Below are positions 1 through 5,755 of a stretch of 13,482 nucleotides of DNA, piece after piece (within the stretch, counting starts at the first letter, position 1; each line of letters starts with the position of its first letter). The position numbers were made by a program, and so were the translations under genes. Under the pieces are notes generated by a model that ran no database searches, was not told the DNA's origin, and saw only the letters and a program-made list of their open reading frames with translations. Origin of the DNA: DASZZX01 sp036260415 (GTDB lineage Bacteria > Actinomycetota > Nitriliruptoria > Nitriliruptorales > JAHWKO01); NCBI GenBank assembly GCA_036260415.1, contig DASZZX010000050.1, positions 1 to 13,482 of the forward strand, given 5' to 3'.

Positions 1-251
1 GCGCCTACGAGATGCCCGCCACCGGCCGACGGCTCGGTTTCTAGATACGCGATCGGTGGTTCTGTGAGTCAGACCGGCGCGGACATCCCGGCGCCCACCC
101 TCGCAGGGACGGGCAGCAAGAGCAGCATCGCAGTGGTTCTGGGCGTGCCCATCACCAGCATCATCCGCCCACACTTGTAGGCATAGGACTGGTCCTACAG
201 GAAACGCTTCATGGCTGGCCGCTAGCACACCGGGTGGCGGGCAAGCTCGCG
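1..251. other. Intergenic stretch with possible 3' tail of a plus-strand gene
   Basis: No complete gene is visible here. A plus-strand frame is open from the window edge and ends at a TAG at 42-44, reading AYEMPATGRRLGF. It could be the C-terminus of a gene starting outside the window, but it is too short to identify. At 184-197 there is a small inverted repeat, TAGGAC-TG-GTCCTA, of the kind regulators bind. It lies about 55 bases beyond the stop of the minus-strand reductase gene and has no gene of its own to control in view, so no function is assigned. Confidence 0.25.
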
Positions 252-908
252 CTATCGGCGTGTGAAGGTCAGGTGGGTGACACCGCTGGGTGACGTGACC
301 GCCTCGATGTCGTAGCGCTCCTCGACGCCCTCGACACCGTCCCAGAGCCGGACGCCGCGGCCGAGGAGGATCGGTACCTGCACGACGTGGAGCGTGTCGA
401 TGAGGTCGGCGGCGAGGAAGTCGCGGACGACCGTGGGGCCACCGCCGATGCGCACGTCGAGGTCGCCGGCGGCCTCCTTGGCGAAGTCGAGCGCTTCCTG
501 CGGGGTGGCGTCGACGAAGTGGAACACGGTGCCGCCATCCATCTCGATCGGCGGGCGCGGGTGGTGCGTGAGCACGAACACCGGTGTGTGGAACGGTGGG
601 TTCGGGCCCCACCAGCCCCGCCACTCGTCATCGCTGCCGACATCGGTCCACGGCCCGGTCTGCGGGCCGAACTTGCCCCGGCCCATGATCTCAGCCCCGA
701 AGCCGAGCTGGATCCGTTGGGCGAACGAGTGGTCGACGCCTGCGGTGCCACCGGTGTCACCGACCATCGAGTGCCAGAAGCGGGTGGTGAACATCCACTC
801 GTGCAGGCGTTCCCCGGCGTGACCGAACGGGGCGTCGAACGTGATGCCCTCGCCGGTCCCGAACCCGTCGAGCGAGATCGAGAAGTTGTGAACCCGGACC
901 TGGGACAT
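252..908 (-). CDS. Dihydrofolate reductase family protein (RibD C-terminal domain-like)
   Basis: This is a 218-residue protein of the RibD-C/DHFR-like superfamily, predicted cytoplasmic NAD(P)H-dependent reductases of mostly unknown substrate. Family hallmarks are visible: an N-terminal SLDGF at residues 12-16, AEIMGRGKF at 72-80, FVLTHHP at 111-117 (a strand), and the glycine-rich nucleotide-binding RIGGGPTVVRDFLAADLID at about 153-171, followed by the hydrophobic strand VVQVPILLGRG. The length is normal for the family. The frame is open farther upstream, but the ATG at 908 is chosen because GGGAGG lies just before it and because family members start a few residues before the SxDG motif. It is the first of three such genes on this strand. 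It is probably not the housekeeping folA, because the sequence follows the RibD-C type rather than classical DHFR. The substrate cannot be predicted. Confidence 0.88.
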   Translation of the reverse strand: MSQVRVHNFSISLDGFGTGEGITFDAPFGHAGERLHEWMFTTRFWHSMVGDTGGTAGVDHSFAQRIQLGFGAEIMGRGKFGPQTGPWTDVGSDDEWRGWWGPNPPFHTPVFVLTHHPRPPIEMDGGTVFHFVDATPQEALDFAKEAAGDLDVRIGGGPTVVRDFLAADLIDTLHVVQVPILLGRGVRLWDGVEGVEERYDIEAVTSPSGVTHLTFTRR

Positions 909-1004
909 GGCGGCCTCCCGGCGATCAGTGGGTGTGACGTGAGCGGGTGCGGGCCGAGATCTCGACCCGTCGTGCGAGAGATGTCGCACCACACCTCGTC
1001 GCGT

Positions 1005-1598
1005 CTACATGCGCTCGTAGGTGAGGTGCACGGCGTTCCGCGACGTCCGAACGTCGCGTTGCCGGTACCTCTGGCGAGTGCCTGGCTTGAACAGCGGCGT
1101 GCCGCCGCCGAGGATCATCGGGGCGAGGTGCAGGCCCAGCTCGTCGACGAGGCCCAGGACGAGCGCCTGGCCGACGACGTCGCCGCCGCCCATGATCACC
1201 ACGGAACCATGGGTTGCGGCAGCCCGAGCCTGGTCGATCGCGGCAGCCAGATCGCCCACCAAGGTGACCCGCATCCCGAGCTCGCGTTGCAGCCGGACGT
1301 CCGCCGGTGGTGAGTGGGTGACGACGAAGAACGCGGCGTGCCCGTCTGGTCGGCGCCGTACCCATGTCCTGGCACCACCCGTACGGGGTGGTTCACGACA
1401 TCGAACAACCGTCGCCCCATGATGATCACGGCACCGCTCTCCGCCGTCGACCACTCCAGAATCTCAGTGTCGACCGGCCTGCTGCATGGCCCAGGTGTGG
1501 AGCTCGGCTGCATCACCGAGCCCATGTCGTTCGTCGGCGCCGCGCCCGGTCACGAACCCGTCGAGCGACATGATGATGTCGGCGATCACCTTCGTCAT
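1005..1598 (-). pseudogene. Second RibD-C/DHFR-like reductase, broken by several frameshifts
   Basis: The protein can be assembled only by changing frame. It starts at an ATG at 1598 (MTKVIADIIMSLDGF, the family N-terminus) and continues through GLGDAAELHTWAMQQAG. Near 1474-1480 it jumps frame to VDTEILEWSTAESG and GRRLFDVV. Between about 1330 and 1385 it jumps again, probably twice, into FFVVTHSPP and then VVIMGGGDVVGQALVLGLVDE, LAPMILGGG and a TAG at 1005. All core motifs of the family survive in order: SLDGF, MGRRLF, FFVVTH, the glycine-rich GGGDVV and the final ILGGG strand. The gene therefore looks like a recent loss, or a stretch with several indel errors, rather than an old relic. It lies between two intact relatives on the same strand. 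A GGAGGG about 11 bases before the ATG may be its ribosome-binding site. Confidence 0.8.
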
Positions 1599-1686
1599 CG
1601 CAGCAAGCTCCCTCCGAGAGCGATCAACGCTGTGGACGGTCGTCTGGCGCCGGACGCATCGGCGGTCCGGCTGGCTGTTCGCGACC

Positions 1687-2292
1687 TCATCCGGTCGGGC
1701 CGAGCGGTGGGTGCTCGAGGACGCGGGGTCGGTACTCGACCAGCTGGATGCGTCCGTCGAAGGTGCGGTGGTCGGTCATCTCCAGGGCGACGTCCGGGTA
1801 GCCGTCGTAGATGCGTTCGGCTCCCGTTGCGCCGGTGATCACCGGGAACATCACGACCCGGAAGCGATCGACGAGCCCGGCGACGAGCAGCGACCGGCAC
1901 AGGCTGATGCTGCCGATCGTGCTCAGCAGCCCCGAGCCGTCCTGCTTCATCGCCCTAACCGCTTCGACCGCGTCGTCGCGTACGAGGGTCGTGTTCGCCC
2001 ACGTGAGCGGCTCGTCGAGGGTGGCGGAGAACACCACCTTGGGCGCTCGTGTGAGTCCGTCGACCGCGGCCTCCTCGTCGGCGGTGAACCCGTCGGTTCC
2101 CGCCGGTGTCTCACCGGCCGCGAATCCCGACATCAACCGGTAGGTGTTCGCCCCCATCAGGTACGTGACGTCGGGTTGCTCGTCGAGCCAGGCGAGGTAC
2201 TCGGGCCCCTCAAGGCCCCACCAGCCGGGCCAGCCCTCCGCCGACGCGTAGCCGTCGAGGGAGGTGATGAAGTCGACCATCAGTTCCCGCAC
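1687..2292 (-). CDS. Third dihydrofolate reductase family protein (RibD C-terminal domain-like)
   Basis: This 201-residue protein is predicted to be a soluble NAD(P)H-dependent reductase of unknown substrate in the RibD-C/DHFR-like group. Visible motifs are SLDGY at residues 11-15, YLMGANTYRLM at 44-54, the strand KVVFSATL at 85-92, and the C-terminal GSISLCRSLLVAGLVD followed by the strand FRVVMFPVITG at about 127-153. The frame extends upstream into the DUF899 gene. I chose the GTG at 2292 because GAGGAG precedes it by about 7 bases and because it gives the usual family opening (MRELMVDFITSLDGY). It begins 41 bases after the stop of the DUF899 gene, so the two may be co-transcribed. It differs clearly from the other two reductases here (tryptophan-rich WPGWWGLEGPEYLAWL loop), so the trio is not a simple recent triplication. 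Confidence 0.87.
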   Translation of the reverse strand: MRELMVDFITSLDGYASAEGWPGWWGLEGPEYLAWLDEQPDVTYLMGANTYRLMSGFAAGETPAGTDGFTADEEAAVDGLTRAPKVVFSATLDEPLTWANTTLVRDDAVEAVRAMKQDGSGLLSTIGSISLCRSLLVAGLVDRFRVVMFPVITGATGAERIYDGYPDVALEMTDHRTFDGRIQLVEYRPRVLEHPPLGPTG

Positions 2293-2333
2293 TGTCGTGC
2301 TCCTCGTGTCTCGTGTGCTCGTCGCGCCTTGCC

Positions 2334-3148
2334 TCAGTGGTGGTGGCCGTGGCGGCCGAGGGTCTCCACAGGGGTAGCGCCGGGGCGGGTCCACTGCGGC
2401 ACGGGTCGGCTGGTCGGACCCCAGGTGGCGACGCCGTCGGCGTCCGTACGCCAGTACCAGCAGATCGGCGAGCCATGCCCACCGACCGGCGAGTCGGCTT
2501 GAGGGGCCTCGGGCCAGCCCTCGGGGGTGTCCAACCATGCCTCTCGGCGGCCGTAGGGCGTCATGTCGAGCAGGCCCAAGGGCCCGTTGACCGGCTCGTT
2601 GCCACGCCCCGTCGTGGCGTAGGTGAGGAACACGCGGTCGCCGTCGCACAGGAACCAGACCATGTGCCCCATCCCTCCGTCGACCGGCGCATCCCCGCCC
2701 CCCACCGAGTACCAGGGCTGGGTGTAGCCTATGAACTCGACGTGGGAGCCACCTCGTCCCACGGGCCCGAGGTTAAGGACGGCGAACGAGACGCCGCGGG
2801 CGTTGAGGTAGACGGCGTCCTTGACGTGCCAGGCCGTGGTGGTGCAGCCCTCGCACTGCCCCTGGTGCGCGCGCCGTCGTACCACATGTGCTTGTAGGCG
2901 ATGAGCTCGTCGCGACCCTGGAACAGGTCGAGGAACGGGACCGGGCCGTCCACGCCGGTGACCTCGACCGTGCCGTCGAGCTCGAGCATCGCCAGCCGCC
3001 GCCGGGCCTTGGCGATCGCGTCGCCCTCACGGGTGTGCGCCTTCTCGCGGACCAGCCGCTCCTCGCGCGCCGCCTGCCAGGTGGCCAGGTCGACGACGGG
3101 CGGCTTGCCGGGGAGGTTCCGGCTCACGTTGACGGGCATGGTCGTCAT
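2334..3148 (-). pseudogene. DUF899 (thioredoxin-like) protein, frameshifted
   Basis: The N-terminal part starts at an ATG at 3148 (GGAG 7 bases upstream) and reads MTTMPVNVSRN, then ATWQAAREERLVREKAHTRE, DLFQGRDELIAYKHMWYDGA. At a GCGCGCGC run (2867-2874) the frame is lost. It resumes in another frame as HQGQCEGCTTTAWHVKD, GVSFAVLNLG, VFLTYATTGRG and LLDMTPYGRR, ending at a TGA at 2334. The joined product of about 270 residues has the DUF899 layout: an N-terminal helical ExxLxxEK-like segment, the LIxYxxMW strand, a thioredoxin-like CxxC (CEGC) and the late YAxTGRG/LLDxTPxGR segment. The family is assumed to be redox-active and its substrate is unknown. A dinucleotide slip in the GC run explains the break, so this could be a phase-variable site, a sequencing error or a true lesion. 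The C-terminus ends in a short histidine-rich tail (GRHGHHH). Confidence 0.8.
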
Positions 3149-3299
3149 GGGCGTTCTCCGGTCGCGCCGGCGGGCTCCCTGGGAAGCCCGTGGAACCTGT
3201 CTCGCTGGGTGGTGCCGTCGTTCGTTTCGACCGGGCCGCGGTGCCGATCTCATCGGTCGCACGACCAGAACGCCCAAGCCGGGGAGCGACCGTAGCCTC
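3149..3299. promoter_or_regulatory. Divergent intergenic region between DUF899 gene and MocR fragment
   Basis: The minus-strand DUF899 gene and the plus-strand MocR/GntR remnant face away from each other here, so their promoters must lie in this stretch of about 150 bases. MocR-type regulators are often encoded divergently from the genes they control. A small inverted repeat, CCGAT-CTC-ATCGG at 3244-3256, is the only operator-like structure I can point to. I see no convincing -10/-35 pair for either direction. Confidence 0.3.
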
Positions 3300-3631
3300 G
3301 TGACGCAGATCCATGACCAGCTGCGGGATGCGATCGCTGACGGCCGGCTGCCGATCGGGCACCAGGTTGACCCCGTCGCGTGTGCTCGCCGCCGAGCTGG
3401 AGGTGTCGCGTTCCACGGTCACGGACGCGTACGAGCGGCTCGCGCCCGAGGGCTACGTCGAGGGCCGTCGGGGTGGCGGCACCGTCGTGGCGGGCGGCAT
3501 CCTCCCGCCACCCCGGGACCACGAGGCGTCGCACAGCAACGTCGTCCCGACGCTCGATGCGGCCACCATCGGCCGCTACGGGCCCTCGCCGGTGGCCCGC
3601 TGTCGCCGAGTGCAACGACGCGTTCGGATGA
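3300..3631 (+). pseudogene. MocR/GntR-family regulator remnant (DNA-binding domain only, frameshifted)
   Basis: The frame from the GTG at 3300 reads VTQIHDQLRDAIADGRLPIG, the first helix of a GntR winged-helix domain. After GGGCACC at about 3357-3363 the reading moves to another frame and gives TRLTPSRVLAAELEVS, RSTVTDAYERLAPEGYVEG and RRGGGTVV. These are the recognition helix and wing of a MocR-type GntR domain (known consensus: SRxLAxxLGVSRxTVxxAYxxLxxEGY). Removing one G from the GGG restores the frame. MocR proteins normally continue into an aminotransferase-like PLP domain of roughly 350 residues. Here homology fades at about 3600 and nothing of that domain is seen before the next gene. 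The start is uncertain: the GGGGAG at 3281-3286 is about 13 bases upstream of the GTG. It is probably non-functional, and its former target may have been the divergent DUF899 gene. Confidence 0.72.
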
Positions 3632-3643
3632 CGTGGACTGACA

Positions 3644-4047
3644 TCATTCGTCGACCACGTCGCAGGAAGGCGTGCTCGCACGCCAAGGCGCCCGCCAGTC
3701 CGGCGCGTCCCAACCCTCCATGATGTAGATGTGTTCGTGGGCGACCTTGTCTCCGCGGAACTCCATGATGCTCACGCAGAACATCCACGGGCCACCGTCA
3801 TAACTGATCGCGTACTCGGTTACCACGAGGTCATCCCGATGGTTGATTCTGCCCAGCTTGACGTTCAACTCCGCCGGAAAGATCCTTTGCCACTCCCGAA
3901 AGTTGTCGACCCCTTCGAACCTCTCCTGCGACTGCGGGAACTCGAGCACAGCGTCGTCATGGTAGATCTCGTGGCGATGTCCTCGTCCTTGCCCGAGTAC
4001 GTCCAATGCCGTTGCAGCTCGGACTTGAGGCTGATGGCGCCGAGCAC
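3644..4047 (-). pseudogene. NTF2/SnoaL-like protein, one frameshift
   Basis: A GTG at 4047, with GAGGGG about 6 bases upstream, opens a frame reading VLGAISLKSELQRHWTYSGKD and then EDIAT. At about 3970 one base appears to be missing, and the protein continues in another frame as IYHDDAVLEFPQSQERFEG, NFREWQRIFPAELN, YAISYDGGPWMFCVSIMEFRGDKV and HIYIMEGWDAPDWRAPWRA, with a TGA at 3644. This is the pattern of NTF2-fold SnoaL-like proteins: an N-terminal helix, the YHDDAVxEFP strand, the EFRGDKVxxExIYxMEGWxAPxWR ending. Joined length is about 133 residues, normal for a single-domain member. Such folds bind small hydrophobic ligands or act as small isomerases or hydrolases, and the ligand here is unknown. 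A single G after GCCACG would repair it, so a sequencing error is possible. Confidence 0.78.
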
Positions 4048-4595
4048 TCGAACCCCTCTGCGTCGTTACAGATTTGGCTACAAGCCATCGTAAGTCGGCC
4101 GGGTCGGCGGTGCCCGAGATCCCCGGCATGAGATGTCCGCGGATACCCGACGCCACGCGACAGCCGTGGCGATGGGCCAACGACGAGATGCAGGACCCGT
4201 TGCTCGACGTGTCCGAGCAGTACGTAGTGGACATGATCCTCGTGCTTGTGGACCTTCATGATCTCGTTGTGCGCGCCGAGACCGCATCGATCTCTCGACG
4301 CAAGACGTCGCCGCGGACCATCGTGTCAGCGAGAGCGGGGTTGTCCGGCAACCGCGGGAAGGTGCCACCTTCGTCGAACTCGGCCGTCCCCGGCGAAACC
4401 CACGATCGTTGGGGCCTGTCATCATGCAGGGCGGTGCGACGATGACGGCAGAACGACACGCGTCACGTCACGCCGACCCCCCAGATCAGACCGACGCACG
4501 ACCGCGCCACCTAACACCCAACCCGTGCTTGACTATGGGCTCCTCCACAGAGAAGCCGCACCGGTCATCGCGCGGCTCAGTCGCGCCCCGGGCTG
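4048..4595. other. Unresolved 548-base interval, possibly a decayed minus-strand gene
   Basis: No intact gene is supported. On the minus strand, short segments look protein-like but fall in different frames. One (about 4400-4280) reads TAEFDEGGTFPRLPDNPALA and DTMVRGDVLRREIDAVSA. Another (about 4275-4180) reads AHNEIMKVHKHEDHVHYVLL and GHVEQRVLHLVV. They adjoin with a shift at about 4275, as if one gene had lost its frame. I do not recognise the family. The next sequence (4180-4050) gives arginine/serine-rich low-quality frames on both strands. No repeat, RNA gene or convincing terminator was seen. The part nearest 4460-4595 shows nothing coding. Confidence 0.3.
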
Positions 4596-5432
4596 TCAGG
4601 CGGGCTGCTGCGCTTGCGAGAAGAACGCGGTGAGCGCTTCGGCGAGCACTGCGGGATGGGTCAGCGGGATGGCGTGCCCGGCGCCGGGGAGCTCTTGTAG
4701 ACGTGCGTTGGGGACGTGGTCGGCCACGTGCCGCGCGGCGGTGAGGTCGTGAGGTTTGGTGTCCGATCCCTGCAGCACGAGCACCCGAGCTGAGATCGCG
4801 CCGAGCATGGCCGGATCGTCCGGGGTGGGGCCTTCGTACTCCATCGCTTGTTGTTGGACGTTGAGCAGGTTCGGGACGTAGCGTCCTGTGGCTTCGAAGT
4901 AGCCGGCGTCCTCGGCCACGGCGAGGTCCTCATCGTTGAAGGGGAAGCTGGCGAACGCGCGGATCGCATCGGTTAGCCTTCCTTCGCTGGCCAGCTCGGC
5001 GGTGCGGGCGCCGACCTCGCTGAGAGCCGCTCGTTCGTGCTCGTCCATCAGCCATGGCATCACGGGCCCAACGACGGCCACGGCGTCCACCGCGTCGGTC
5101 TGCGTCCCGGCGGCGGCGATTGCCAGGTTGGAGCCGGCGGACCATCCCACCAGTCCGGTCGGTTCTGCGATGCTGTCGACGTAGGCGAGGACATCGTCGA
5201 CCAGCCGACCGAAGCTGAGGTCGGGGTGATCGTCGCTGAGGCCACGGCCCCGCCAGCTCGGCAGATGGCAGGTGAACCGGCCGGTCAGGTGCGGCAGCAG
5301 TTCCTGCCAGTCGAGGTCGCCATCGCCGATGATCCCTTGCACGAACACCAGCTCCGGCCCTTGGCCGTGCACGGTCCCACCGAGGGTGGCGCCGTCGGTG
5401 GTGGTCACGTAGTGGGTGCGTTGGCTGCTCAT
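4596..5432 (-). CDS. Alpha/beta hydrolase
   Basis: This is an intact 278-residue alpha/beta-hydrolase-fold enzyme, predicted soluble. The nucleophile elbow GWSAGSN places Ser98 as catalytic. The acid is probably Asp224 (VLVLQGSDTK), and the base is His253 (GAGHAIPLTHP). The oxyanion region lies in ELVFVQGIIGDGD (27-39), and WRGRGLSDDH (60-69) matches the RGxGxSD motif. A cap segment lies at about 125-205. The ATG at 5432 is preceded by GAGGAGAG and overlaps the TGA (ATGA) of the upstream hydrolase remnant, suggesting translational coupling. The family includes esterases, epoxide hydrolases, haloperoxidases and C-C bond hydrolases, and the triad alone does not tell which. The glutamine in the usual HG oxyanion position (VQGIIG) is a mild departure. 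It lies downstream of the large LuxR regulator on the same strand, which may control it. Confidence 0.9.
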   Translation of the reverse strand: MSSQRTHYVTTTDGATLGGTVHGQGPELVFVQGIIGDGDLDWQELLPHLTGRFTCHLPSWRGRGLSDDHPDLSFGRLVDDVLAYVDSIAEPTGLVGWSAGSNLAIAAAGTQTDAVDAVAVVGPVMPWLMDEHERAALSEVGARTAELASEGRLTDAIRAFASFPFNDEDLAVAEDAGYFEATGRYVPNLLNVQQQAMEYEGPTPDDPAMLGAISARVLVLQGSDTKPHDLTAARHVADHVPNARLQELPGAGHAIPLTHPAVLAEALTAFFSQAQQPA

Positions 5433-5652
5433 GTGCTCTCTCCTCGTACGGTCATGCCTGGAACGATGACGTAGGCGATCACCCTGTGGGTTGTGGCGAG
5501 TTCATCCTGTATCTCATCCCACACTTCCATCACGCCGAAGCCGCCATGCATCAGCAGCGCGGACCGTCACCGGTCACCCGATAGGTGAGTTCCGTCCCAT
5601 CGACCGGGAGCACCTTCAGGTTGTTTCCTGTCGCGGCACGGTTGGTCGTCAT
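5429..5652 (-). pseudogene. N-terminal remnant of a second alpha/beta hydrolase
   Basis: An ATG at 5652, with AGGAG 7 bases upstream, opens MTTNRAATGNNLKVLPVDGT and ELTYRVTGDGP, a typical alpha/beta-hydrolase first strand pair. At about 5557-5563 one base seems missing. Without it the frame stops at 5551; in the next frame it continues as ALLMHGGFGVMEVWDEIQDE and LATTHRVIAYVIVPGMTVRG, with a TGA at 5429. The HGG oxyanion motif and the helix that follows are clear. The sequence breaks off after the RVIAYD-like strand, where a RGHGxS motif and the nucleophile elbow would be expected. Only about 75 of roughly 280 residues remain. Its end overlaps the start codon of the intact hydrolase, as if a deletion had joined the front of one hydrolase gene to the leader of another. 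Confidence 0.7.
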
Positions 5653-5755
5653 GCGCCTGCTCCTGTGTCTCGTGCGAGCACGCCTGCCACGATGAAGCAG
5701 AAGACGCGCGAGAACATCACCCGACCGGGTAATGCTTCGGCAGCTGGGGGTGCTA
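5653..5755 (-). other. Spacer between the LuxR regulator gene and the hydrolase remnant
   Basis: The roughly 100 bases after the LuxR stop codon hold the ribosome-binding site of the hydrolase remnant. A short inverted repeat, ACCCGACCGGGT, lies near 5720-5733, but no run of T follows it, so it is not called a terminator. Read-through from the LuxR gene into the hydrolase region is therefore plausible. Confidence 0.3.

Noticed and set aside
252..908. Housekeeping dihydrofolate reductase (folA) or ribD
   Set aside because: The motifs fit the RibD-C-like accessory group. There is no deaminase domain and no folate or riboflavin gene nearby, so no gene symbol is given.
387..1313. Long plus-strand open frame (308 codons) opposite the reductase genes
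   Set aside because: It lies antisense to clear reductase motifs, its product is low-complexity Val/Arg/Glu/Ala-rich with no domain, and it is the mirror frame expected in GC-rich DNA.
1486..2502. Long plus-strand open frame (338 codons)
   Set aside because: It is antisense to the third reductase and the DUF899 gene, which show family motifs; no recognisable domain and no good ribosome-binding site.
5720..5733. Terminator or operator ACCCGACCGGGT
   Set aside because: The stem is very short, the loop is nearly absent and there is no T run; chance is likely in DNA this GC-rich.
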